A program made the translations under genes and the position numbers. A stretch of 64,000 nucleotides of DNA from NCBI GenBank assembly GCA_965227255.1, contig CBDDFS010000003.1, positions 186,001-250,000 on the forward strand, given 5' to 3'. The DNA is from CBDDFS01 sp965227255 (GTDB lineage: Bacteria > Bacteroidota > Bacteroidia > Flavobacteriales_E > Vicingaceae). This document shows, one piece after another, positions 42,519 to 50,282 of this stretch. The first letter of the stretch is position 1. Each line of letters opens with the position of its first letter. Below the pieces are notes generated by a model that saw only the letters and a program-made list of their open reading frames with translations, was not told the DNA's origin and made no database searches.

Positions 42519-43603
42519 TGAATAAGTCCCGATACACTCGACAGGTAAAGCTACCTGAAATTGGACCTGAAGGACAGGCCATTCTTGAAAACGCATCCGT
42601 TTGTATTATTGGAGCCGGTGGACTTGGGATTCCAGCCGCTTTGTATCTCGCGGGAGCTGGTATCGGTCGACTGGACATAATAGACAACGACCGAATTGAC
42701 CTCAGTAATCTGCACCGACAGGTTATATACACTGAAGAGAATATTGGAGAGAAAAAAGCATTTGTCCTGGCCAATCATCTGCGAAAACTGAATTCACAAT
42801 GCGAGGCATTTCCGGTGAATGAAAGATTAGGAGAAAGCAACGCATTAGACCTTTTGGCGGAATTTGATCTTGTCATTGATTGCTCTGATAATATCGACAC
42901 TCGATTTGTTATCAATGATGCTTGCATAATTCTCAATAAACCATTTGTGTCGGCTTCTATTTTCAAACACGAAGGACAACTGGGCGTGTTCAATTTTAAC
43001 GGAGGTCCCAGCTATCGATGCCTATATGAAAGACCTTCGAAAACGACCGAATTTCAATCCTGTGAAGAGACCGGAGTGCTTGGGACTTTGACCGGAATGC
43101 TCGGGGCAATGCAAGCTCAAGAAGCAATTAAATGCCTTTTAAATCGTCCAGAAACTCTAAGTGGTAAAGTATTAGTAACCAGTATTATGGATTATTCTAC
43201 CTCAATCATTAATATAGAGAGGAATGAATTGAAAATTGCGGAAGTAAAAAACAAAGGACTTTCATTCGATCATAAAGTTGAAAGTGATGAAATCGACATA
43301 GATCACGAGAAAATGAGTCGGTTGATTTCAGAAGGAAATACTATTCTGTTAGACGTGCGTGAAACCTTTGAACTTCCGAAAATAAGCTTCGAAAAATTGA
43401 TTGAGATGCCCCAAAGTGGAGGCCTGGATGAATCACGACTGGACAAGGAAAACATCGTTGTCTGCGTTTGTAAAAGTGGAATCCGCTCTCAGTTTGCGGC
43501 CATTGAATTGAGAACTAGAGGTTATAGAGCCTATAACCTGGTTAATGGACTGAGTGAATTGGACAAATCAAGACTCATCAATCTTAATTACCAACTCTCT
43601 TAA
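42518..43603 (+). CDS. moeB: MoeB/ThiF-type adenylyltransferase fused to a rhodanese domain
   Basis: The 361-aa E1-like enzyme has the ATP-binding IIGAGGLGIPAALYLAGAG, DNDRIDLSNLHRQ, DCSDN and KPFVSASIFKHEGQ. From about 265 a rhodanese domain follows, with LLDVRETFEL and active loop VCKSGIRSQ (Cys-Lys-Ser-Gly-Ile-Arg-Ser). It activates the MoaD C-terminus, and the rhodanese can deliver persulfide sulfur. The zinc site looks lost: the first CxxC region reads PSYRCLYE with only one Cys, and the second Cys pair is missing. It is translationally coupled to moaD and moaE. Confidence 0.9.
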   Translation: MNKSRYTRQVKLPEIGPEGQAILENASVCIIGAGGLGIPAALYLAGAGIGRLDIIDNDRIDLSNLHRQVIYTEENIGEKKAFVLANHLRKLNSQCEAFPVNERLGESNALDLLAEFDLVIDCSDNIDTRFVINDACIILNKPFVSASIFKHEGQLGVFNFNGGPSYRCLYERPSKTTEFQSCEETGVLGTLTGMLGAMQAQEAIKCLLNRPETLSGKVLVTSIMDYSTSIINIERNELKIAEVKNKGLSFDHKVESDEIDIDHEKMSRLISEGNTILLDVRETFELPKISFEKLIEMPQSGGLDESRLDKENIVVCVCKSGIRSQFAAIELRTRGYRAYNLVNGLSELDKSRLINLNYQLS

Positions 43604-44034
43604 TGAAGAATATTTTCCGTCAAGGTGCCATCAGTGCTGAATTCATTGGTGAATCTATTGCCAAGCATCAATCAAAGACCAATATTGGAGCACACGAAAT
43701 CTTTTTGGGTCAGGTAAGAGCTGATGACATTGATGGCAAGATCGTTAGCTCTATTGAATACAGCGCATATGAAGATATGGCTAATGAGAAAGCCCATGAG
43801 ATCAGGGAGAATGCCTTTGAGAAATATGATCTGACTTGCATGCATATTTATCATAGTCTGGGCAATGTCAACACAGGAGAGATCTGTTTCTTTGTTTTTG
43901 CTTCTTCGGGTCACAGAAAAAACGCCAGGGAAGCTGTTGCATTCCTTGTTGACTCTATAAAAGAAGAATTACCCATATTCGGAAAGGAGATCTTCGCCGA
44001 CTCAGATCATCAGTGGAAAGTGAATACACCGTAA
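43603..44034 (+). CDS. moaE: MoaE, large subunit of molybdopterin synthase
   Basis: The 143-aa protein has the MoaE landmarks FLGQVRADD, IEYSAYEDMA, HSLGNVNTGEICFFVFASS, HRKNAREAVAFLVDSIKEE and LPIFGKEIF. MoaE transfers sulfur from thiocarboxylated MoaD to precursor Z. The usual PIWK-E motif near the active-site Lys reads PIFGKE, so the Lys position may be shifted by one. It sits between moeB and moaCB with one-base TAATG overlaps. Confidence 0.92.
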   Translation: MKNIFRQGAISAEFIGESIAKHQSKTNIGAHEIFLGQVRADDIDGKIVSSIEYSAYEDMANEKAHEIRENAFEKYDLTCMHIYHSLGNVNTGEICFFVFASSGHRKNAREAVAFLVDSIKEELPIFGKEIFADSDHQWKVNTP

Positions 44035-44942
44035 TGATCGATATATCACATAAAGGAAATACATTCCGGGAGGCTGTGGCTAGCGCTATCCTGAAGGTCA
44101 GCAAACAGGAGACCATCGATGCAATTAACAATAATCAGGTTCCCAAAGGAGATGTTTTTGAAATGTCGAAAGCAGCCGGTTTACTTGGTGTAAAGAATAC
44201 ACCACTCATTCTCCCCGATTGCCACCCATTGCCAATAGAAAAAGCTCAGATCAGTTATAGGATTGAAGGACTGGAGATTCATATTGAAATGTCTGTTGCT
44301 ACAATATATAAGACCGGTGTGGAAGTAGAAGCAATGCACGGAGCATCCGTTGTTGCATTGAACATGTACGATATGCTCAAACCTATTGACAAAGGCATTG
44401 AAATTAAAGACATAAAACTCTTGAGAAAAAAGGGTGGTAAATCAGATTACAAAGACAATTTTAAAAACCCTATTAAATCTGCAGTAATTGTATGCTCAGA
44501 TACCATTACGGCCGGACAAAAAGAAGATAAGGCAGGCAAGGTGATCATAGAAAAACTGGAATCATTTGGCGTCATAAATCAGCATTATGACATTATTCCG
44601 GATGAACCCGAGCAAATAATCTCCAAGCTTCAGGAATACTCCGCTGGAGATATAGATCTCATCATATACACAGGAGGCACCGGTTTATCGGTTCGCGACG
44701 TAACACCTGAAAGCATCAAACCCCTTCTCGATCGGGATATACCGGGAATAGAAGAAGTAATCCGCAAATATGGTCAGGATCGCATGCCATATGCCATGTT
44801 ATCAAGAAGTGTAGCTGGTATCAAGAATAAGAGCCTTGTCCTTGCCTTGCCCGGCTCAACGGGAGGTGCCAGGGAATCCATGGAAGCCATTTTCCCTCAT
44901 GTTCTGCATATCTTTAAGATTATTGGAGGAGGACAGCACTGA
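44034..44942 (+). CDS. moaC: Bifunctional MoaC-MoaB (MogA-like) molybdenum cofactor protein
   Basis: The start is ATG 44034, overlapping the moaE stop as TAATG and matching the usual MoaC N-terminus MIDISHK. Residues 1-150 are MoaC (KGDVFEMSKAAG, LPDCHPLPI, TGVEVEAMHGASVVALNMYD, IKLLRKKGGKS), which rearranges GTP-derived 3',8-cyclo-GTP to precursor Z. Residues about 155-302 are MoaB/MogA (VIVCSDTITAG, YTGGTGLSVRDVTPE, MLSRSVAGI, LPGSTGGARESME), which adenylates molybdopterin. The last gene of the operon; moaA and moeA are not in the window. Confidence 0.93.
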   Translation: MIDISHKGNTFREAVASAILKVSKQETIDAINNNQVPKGDVFEMSKAAGLLGVKNTPLILPDCHPLPIEKAQISYRIEGLEIHIEMSVATIYKTGVEVEAMHGASVVALNMYDMLKPIDKGIEIKDIKLLRKKGGKSDYKDNFKNPIKSAVIVCSDTITAGQKEDKAGKVIIEKLESFGVINQHYDIIPDEPEQIISKLQEYSAGDIDLIIYTGGTGLSVRDVTPESIKPLLDRDIPGIEEVIRKYGQDRMPYAMLSRSVAGIKNKSLVLALPGSTGGARESMEAIFPHVLHIFKIIGGGQH

Positions 44943-44943
44943 G

Positions 44944-45045
44944 ATCTATGAGTTATGATCTATGATCTATGACTTTTGACTCCTGCCCGACGGCGCACTG
45001 GCCTGAGCTCCGGTAGGCGGGTTTTTCCTCTGACCTCTGACTTTT
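44944..45045. repeat. Heptad simple repeats flanking the GC-rich element
   Basis: ATGATCT/ATGACTT words (44944-44980) and CTCTGACCTCTGACTTTT (45028-45045), period 7 nt, resembling the spacers at 3137-3180 and 15230-15250. Confidence 0.6.
44982..45025 (+). terminator. GC-rich dispersed element, copy 3, with a T-run after the molybdenum operon
   Basis: CCTGCCCGACGGCGCACTGG at 44982, ending in CCGGTAGGCGGG and TTTTT at 45009-45025. The arms pair imperfectly. The element sits 40 nt after the moaCB stop and could terminate the operon. It is closely related to the element at 15310-15353. Confidence 0.5.
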
Positions 45046-45069
45046 AAAGACCTCATTTCACCATTTTAT

Positions 45070-45077
45070 TATCTTTA
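45070..45077 (+). promoter_or_regulatory. -7-like box (TATCTTTA), leaderless layout
   Basis: Four bases before the ATG at 45082, identical to the box of the second phosphatase gene. Confidence 0.5.
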
Positions 45078-45081
45078 ATCC

Positions 45082-45456
45082 ATGTTCATCGTTGTTCTTG
45101 CTGTAGCCATTTTCATTATCACCGTTGCCTTGTCAACCATCATTTTACCGGCAACACTAAGAAAGAGTCTCAATAACTTTCTTAACAAGAACTGGATCTG
45201 GCCAGTATCTGCCATAAGGTTAATGCTGGGTGCAGCATTTCTGCTCGCCGCAGATGAATGTTCTGAGCCGATGGTCATCAATATAATGGGAGGCATTTTG
45301 ATCTTTGCCGGCATCAGCGTGCCAATCTTAGGTAGAACCAGAGTTCATAAAATGGCGCATTGGTGGATGAATCAGAAAGACTGGATGATCCGTATCTGGG
45401 GATTCTTTGCCATGTTATTTGGTATTTTCATTGCTATTTCAGGTCTGCCGGGCTGA
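45082..45456 (+). CDS. Hypothetical inner-membrane protein, 124 aa
   Basis: No family recognised. It has four hydrophobic segments: an N-terminal helix (2-27), about 40-60 (ISAIRLMLGAAFLLAA-like), about 66-84 (NIMGGILIFAGISVPIL) and about 103-121 (IWGFFAMLFGIFIAI). Trp-rich loop HWWMNQKDWMIRIW between the third and fourth. The leaderless-type promoter directly precedes it. Convergent and abutting the next gene. Confidence 0.7.
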   Translation: MFIVVLAVAIFIITVALSTIILPATLRKSLNNFLNKNWIWPVSAIRLMLGAAFLLAADECSEPMVINIMGGILIFAGISVPILGRTRVHKMAHWWMNQKDWMIRIWGFFAMLFGIFIAISGLPG

Positions 45457-45999
45457 TCAGAATTTTTTACCTATTGCCAAACCGAAGGTGATCGTGTGAT
45501 AAATGTCTGAAATCTGATCATAGGTCACTTCAGGTGAGATGTCCCAATTGTTCTGAATTGGAATTCCGTATTCGAATCCAATTTTGAATATGGTGAAGTT
45601 GTGTATAGAAGCAATTTCATAACCTGGACCAAATAAAAAATACAGATGTTTTATAGGTGTTTTTACCGCGGCAATAATGGTTCCAACATAGATAAATGAT
45701 CGGTTAATCTCCTCCCCTTCAGAAGTTGTTATAATATAATTCTGTAATTCTATTTCATTCATTACGCCTAAGGCCAACCAGGAAGTAATTCTGTGTTCGT
45801 ATTCTATACCGTATGTCGGTACAAATATTATGTCTGTGGAATTTCCTCCCTCTAGCATGGTTGGTGCCAGACTTGTACCGGTAAAGAATGCAATTCTGTT
45901 TTTATGATCATGACTGTCTGATTCATGATTCTGGGCAAATACCATATTCGCTGAAATTATAGTCAACAGAATTATTGAGCCGTGAATCAAGCGTGGCAT
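45457..45999 (-). CDS. Predicted outer-membrane beta-barrel protein, 180 aa
   Basis: Signal peptide 1-22 (MVFAQ), a short His/Asp-rich segment (NHESDSHDHKN), then alternating strands (FVPTYGIEYEHRI, WLALGVMNEIELQNYI, YFLFGPGYEIA, FKIGFEYGIP, ITFGLAIGKKF) ending in Phe, as in OmpW/OmpX-type barrels. The His-rich start might bind metal. A weak -7 word TATTTTCA lies 5 nt before the ATG. Confidence 0.65.
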   Translation of the reverse strand: MPRLIHGSIILLTIISANMVFAQNHESDSHDHKNRIAFFTGTSLAPTMLEGGNSTDIIFVPTYGIEYEHRITSWLALGVMNEIELQNYIITTSEGEEINRSFIYVGTIIAAVKTPIKHLYFLFGPGYEIASIHNFTIFKIGFEYGIPIQNNWDISPEVTYDQISDIYHTITFGLAIGKKF

Positions 46000-46124
46000 T
46001 TATCTGAAAATAATTTACACTTGGTCTAAAAGTACGATGTCTAAATTCTTCCTTATTGAACATTTGTCACACAACTGGGCCAAAACAAATTTTATAATTC
46101 AGCAAGATTTATACGTCCCGGAGT

Positions 46125-47033
46125 CTAGTACATCAGCGGCTGATTCAGTCCAATCTGGAAATAAAGCCGTGAAGGTCTTACCTTTTCTTTTTCCCTGAAT
46201 AAGTAAGCATTTCCTTCTTTATTGATCATCGGGTAATGGGGATTTTTTGATTTCACAAATCGTCCCGAGAATCCATCATGGATGAATTTATTTTGAAATG
46301 CATGCCTGATTCTTTCCGCATCAACACCTATCTCCCCTCTTCCTACTTGTTTATATTCAAGGAGAGCATCAACACGAAATGCCAGAATTCCATGGCTGTG
46401 GTTCCCGTATTTAGCTTTGGAAACGTCACGGTATCCGTGCTTACCGGGATATTGAGGGTCATCGATTTTTGGAGCATCAACTGATTTTCCTGTCCACAAT
46501 GTATTTTGAATTCCAAAGAGCACACTATCTACCTGATATGCCAGATAGAAGCCTCCCGTTCTAAATTTATCATCTATCTGATTTAAACCAAAGGCATCAT
46601 TATTCAAAGAAAACAGAAAGGAATCAAAAGCTCCATACAATGAACCTGTTGTTTGAGATGTCTGATTTTCAGAAACATACCAATAGAATGAGTAACCAAT
46701 AGAATTGAGAAATGGAGACATATTTGAGGTCTCATTTAACAAATACTTCTGATTATCTGTGCTTATCCATTGTCCTTGAATTCCAAAATGGAATTGCATC
46801 TCAGCATGTGAGCCGGGAGGCCCGAGATTTTTGACATTAAAATGAGCATAGATTCCATTTGAAACCTGAACATGATTCTTGTAATAGTAGATCTGATACA
46901 TGAGACCAAAGCGCTGAATATGTGTCCCAAACTGAATGTTCACACCCAGCTTACCACCAAATTCCTCCTGCCCATTTAGCCGCGAACAAAATAAGGTCGA
47001 GATGGTTAGTATGACAACTCTGAAAATCTTCAT
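46125..47033 (-). CDS. Hypothetical secreted protein, possibly toxin_23-like barrel
   Basis: The 302-aa protein has a signal peptide (about 1-21, SRLNGQ) and beta-rich, aromatic sequence (GVNIQFGTHIQRFGLMYQIY, FGIQGQWI, SIGYSFYWYV, DDKFRTGGFYLAYQ). The pattern resembles the Bacteroidota domain family catalogued as polymorphic toxin type 23, but that call is tentative and no toxin-delivery or immunity gene is adjacent. It is divergent from the TonB-dependent receptor, with a CATATTTG box 8 nt before its ATG. Confidence 0.5.
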   Translation of the reverse strand: MKIFRVVILTISTLFCSRLNGQEEFGGKLGVNIQFGTHIQRFGLMYQIYYYKNHVQVSNGIYAHFNVKNLGPPGSHAEMQFHFGIQGQWISTDNQKYLLNETSNMSPFLNSIGYSFYWYVSENQTSQTTGSLYGAFDSFLFSLNNDAFGLNQIDDKFRTGGFYLAYQVDSVLFGIQNTLWTGKSVDAPKIDDPQYPGKHGYRDVSKAKYGNHSHGILAFRVDALLEYKQVGRGEIGVDAERIRHAFQNKFIHDGFSGRFVKSKNPHYPMINKEGNAYLFREKEKVRPSRLYFQIGLNQPLMY

Positions 47034-47111
47034 TTAATCCTCAAATATGAGCATTCACGCAGGAATTTCAAGCCTTTGAATAATTTAACAAATACCTCCT
47101 GCTGTAATCAC

Positions 47112-47119
47112 TAAATTTG
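47112..47119 (+). promoter_or_regulatory. -7 box (TAAATTTG) of the TonB-dependent receptor, leaderless layout
   Basis: Perfect consensus, exactly four bases before the GTG start at 47124. Confidence 0.6.
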
Positions 47120-47123
47120 TGCT

Positions 47124-49538
47124 GTGAAAAAGCTAGCCATCTTCACGCTGCTCATTTTAAGCGTTTTATTTTCATTTTCTCAAAGGGGCAATAATAAGTC
47201 CCAAAAGAAAGGAGACGGAATAATATACGGCAATGTGATCTCAGAAACAGGTGAGCTTCCATTTGCGAGCGTCTCTTTATACAGGGTCAAGGACTCATCA
47301 CTCGTAAATGGTGTCATTGCAGATGACAACGGGAAATTCGAATTCAATGAAATCAAATACGGCAGATATTACCTGAGTATAACCTTTGTTGGATTTGAAC
47401 CACTGACTGTTAAAGACATTCAGATCAACTCCAGTCATCACATTGTCAAATTGCAAAACCTCAATTTGACCCAGGATATAAAAGCACTCAATGAGGTTGA
47501 AGTCACTTCCAGCGCACCAGCACTTGATTATCAGATAGATAAGAAAGTTGTGAACGTTGACAAACAAATTACAGCCACTTCAGGAAGTGCAGTTGATGTG
47601 TTGGCAAATGTTCCTTCTGTGCAAGTGGATGTTACAGGCGAAGTTACTCTTAGGGGATCTTCAGGATTCATGGTTTTTATTGATGGCAAACCAAGTGTTC
47701 TATCCGGCAGTGAAGCATTGAACCAGATCCCGGCAAGTACAATTGACAAAATTGAATTGATAACAAATCCGTCAGCAAAGTATGATCCTGATGGCACTTC
47801 AGGTATTATCAACATTGTTACGAAAAAGAATATGCTAGAAGGTTTTAGTGGTGTAGTGAATGGCAATATCGGAATCGATGATAAATACGGTGGCGACTTC
47901 CTTTTTTACTACAGAAAAAAGAAATTCAACTACTTCGTTGGCGCGGATTACAATCACCGATACTTCCCGGGCATAGAAAGCAGCAAAAGATTGACCACAG
48001 CAAATGATACGGTCTATGCTGTAGTAGCTGATGGAGACAATCAAAGAACAAGCACCAGATATAGTTTTAAGGGTGGCATAGAATCTCAGTTCACCGTGAG
48101 AGACTATATCAGTTTCAATGCCAGTATAGGGAAAAGAGCCTACGACTGGTCTTCGGAGCTTGATTATCGGGAAACAACTACACCTTTTACTTCAGTTAAT
48201 CAGTATACAAGTGTAAATACTCATGTACGAGGTGGACCTTTTTACAGTCTTAATTCGGATTACGAGCATAAATTCAGAAAGGAGAATCACAAATTGAGTG
48301 CACAGATCGTTTACAACTATCGCCTCAATAATGAAACCAATGACAACGAACTCATTTTACCCGGTGGCGAAGTCCAAAGCGGACAAAAATCAACTGAAAA
48401 TGGGCCTTCCAATGAATTCAGAGTAAGGCTGGACTATGAATTGCCCCTGGCCGACAAAATGAAGATGGAAGCAGGAAGCCAATACAGGAAAGAAATTTCG
48501 AATGACACGAATAAGGTTTATAACCTGAATGACGTTTCGAATGAATATGAGTTTCAGCCATTGTACAGTAACAGTGTCCGGTACGACAGAGATATTTATG
48601 CCTTGTACGGGATCTACAGAAACGAAAAACACAAACTTGGGTATCAGGTAGGAGTCAGAACGGAATACACCGGCAGATTCATCGAAAAGCTTGACGGAGA
48701 TTCTTCTGTGTCTTTGTATCGATGGGACTTCTTCCCTTCTATTCACATTTCATACAAATTGCCCAAGGATCATCAGATCATGTTGAATTACTCCAGGCGT
48801 ATTAACAGACCGAGAGGCTGGTATTTCGAACCATTTATTACATGGGTGGATGCCTTTAATGTGAGACAGGGCAATCCTGAATTATTACCTGAATATGTGG
48901 ACTCATACGAGCTTGGGTATTCGAAAAGAATCAAGAAAAGCATGTTCTCTATTGAATCCTACTACCGTCAGGTTCACAATAAAATTGAACGAATTCGAAG
49001 TGTTTATGAAGAGAATATTATCATGACCACATTTGACAATGTTGGTACCGACCATTCCCTGGGTGTTGAAGGGTTGATAAGCACTGACATCTTCAAGTGG
49101 TGGAACATTGACCTAATGGGGAATCTTTATTATTTCAGGGGAGATTACAATATTCCAACTTTGAATAATGAGAGTACGAACTGGAACACCAGATTCAACA
49201 ATACCTTCTACATTTCCAAGACTTTGCAATTCCAGGTCAACTCGATGTATGCAAGCGCTATGATCTCTGCACAGGGAAGAATTGAGGATAACTACATGGT
49301 AAACGCGGCCATAAAAAAGACTTTTTACAACAGGAAGCTTAGCGCCACATTACAAGGCTCTGATATATTTCAGACTTCGCGAAGACAATATACATCAGCA
49401 GGTCCTGATTTCGTAACAGAAAATTTCAGAAGAAGATTATCTCCTATTGTAATGCTGAATGTTTCATACAGGATCAATAATTACAAGATGACTGAAAGAG
49501 GTCGATCAGGAGAATTCAACGGAGGAGACGACTTCTGA
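47124..49538 (+). CDS. TonB-dependent outer-membrane receptor (outer membrane beta-barrel family)
   Basis: The 804 aa comprise a signal peptide (1-19, FSFSQ), a carboxypeptidase-regulatory-like domain (about 30-115: IYGNVISETGELPFASVSLY, DDNGKFEFNEI), a plug (about 120-225: VVNVDKQITATSGSAVDVL, VTLRGSSGFMVFIDGKPSVL, IDKIELITNPSAKYDPDG), and a long beta-barrel of the OMP_b-brl_3 type. There is no SusD partner, so it is not a classical polysaccharide-utilisation locus; the substrate is unknown. The start is GTG. It is followed after 63 nt by the head-GIN gene. Confidence 0.92.
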   Translation: MKKLAIFTLLILSVLFSFSQRGNNKSQKKGDGIIYGNVISETGELPFASVSLYRVKDSSLVNGVIADDNGKFEFNEIKYGRYYLSITFVGFEPLTVKDIQINSSHHIVKLQNLNLTQDIKALNEVEVTSSAPALDYQIDKKVVNVDKQITATSGSAVDVLANVPSVQVDVTGEVTLRGSSGFMVFIDGKPSVLSGSEALNQIPASTIDKIELITNPSAKYDPDGTSGIINIVTKKNMLEGFSGVVNGNIGIDDKYGGDFLFYYRKKKFNYFVGADYNHRYFPGIESSKRLTTANDTVYAVVADGDNQRTSTRYSFKGGIESQFTVRDYISFNASIGKRAYDWSSELDYRETTTPFTSVNQYTSVNTHVRGGPFYSLNSDYEHKFRKENHKLSAQIVYNYRLNNETNDNELILPGGEVQSGQKSTENGPSNEFRVRLDYELPLADKMKMEAGSQYRKEISNDTNKVYNLNDVSNEYEFQPLYSNSVRYDRDIYALYGIYRNEKHKLGYQVGVRTEYTGRFIEKLDGDSSVSLYRWDFFPSIHISYKLPKDHQIMLNYSRRINRPRGWYFEPFITWVDAFNVRQGNPELLPEYVDSYELGYSKRIKKSMFSIESYYRQVHNKIERIRSVYEENIIMTTFDNVGTDHSLGVEGLISTDIFKWWNIDLMGNLYYFRGDYNIPTLNNESTNWNTRFNNTFYISKTLQFQVNSMYASAMISAQGRIEDNYMVNAAIKKTFYNRKLSATLQGSDIFQTSRRQYTSAGPDFVTENFRRRLSPIVMLNVSYRINNYKMTERGRSGEFNGGDDF

Positions 49539-49601
49539 ATTTGACTCAAGTATTTCTTGCTTAAGTCGCACATATTCCTTCACTTTGTAAGAAACCGCAT
49601 C

Positions 49602-50282
49602 ATGAAATCAACGGCATTTACCCTAATCCTTTTTTGTTTCAGCACATTTCTGGCAGCACAAAGTGTGAAAGACTATGATCTTCGCGATTTCGAATCTGTG
49701 GATGTTGGAGGAGCTTTTTACGTTGAAATAAAGCAGGATATAAACTTCAAGGTTCAATTGGAATGTGATGAAAAGTATATGGATAAGATCGATATACACA
49801 TGCATGGAAATGATCTAAAGATCAAGTCCAAATCCATGAATATTTCTTCCGGTGATGTGATCAAAGTATTTGTTAATCTTCCAATTCTTAAAAATCTGGA
49901 ATGCAGTGGTGCAAGTGACATGAAGTTGATTGGCATGGAACAGGACAAAATGAATGTCGAAACTTCCGGTGCATCCAGTTTACGTGGAGATCTGGACGTA
50001 AAAGAAATTCAGATCGACGCTTCGGGGGCTTCATCTGTCGGATTGAGTGGAAGAGCCCAAAAGATGAGTTTATATCTTTCTGGCGCTTCAGAGTTCCTTG
50101 GCAAGGGATTTCTAATCAGCGATGAATTCCTGGCGGATTTTTCCGGAGCCAGTTCAGCTAATTGCCAGGTTGAAGGAGATATGTTTGTTAAATTGTCTGG
50201 TGCCAGCAAGCTGGAATACCATGGAAGTGGAGACATTATCAAACAGGAAACATCAGGAGCTTCCAGTATAATCAAAGACTGA
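49602..50282 (+). CDS. Head-GIN (DUF2807) secreted protein
   Basis: The start is ATG 49602, giving a signal peptide (MKSTAFTLILFCFSTFLAAQ); the longer frame from 49557 adds 15 unlikely residues. DUF2807 follows: FESVDVGGAFYVEI, LECDEKYMD, and repeated SGAS words (CSGASDM, TSGASSL, ASGASSV, LSGASEF, FSGASSA, LSGASKL, TSGASSI) about every 20 residues, building a beta-solenoid. The family is common in Bacteroidota envelopes, with function unknown. A TCACTTTG box lies 14 nt before the ATG. Confidence 0.88.
   Translation: MKSTAFTLILFCFSTFLAAQSVKDYDLRDFESVDVGGAFYVEIKQDINFKVQLECDEKYMDKIDIHMHGNDLKIKSKSMNISSGDVIKVFVNLPILKNLECSGASDMKLIGMEQDKMNVETSGASSLRGDLDVKEIQIDASGASSVGLSGRAQKMSLYLSGASEFLGKGFLISDEFLADFSGASSANCQVEGDMFVKLSGASKLEYHGSGDIIKQETSGASSIIKD

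Noticed and set aside
46125..47033. Calling this gene a polymorphic toxin
   Set aside because: Only general resemblance to the toxin_23-type beta domain; there is no toxin-delivery module, repeat cassette or immunity gene beside it, and an ordinary outer-membrane barrel is as likely.
47124..50282. A polysaccharide-utilisation locus around the TonB-dependent receptor
   Set aside because: No SusD-like lipoprotein, glycoside hydrolase or anti-sigma/ECF pair is adjacent.
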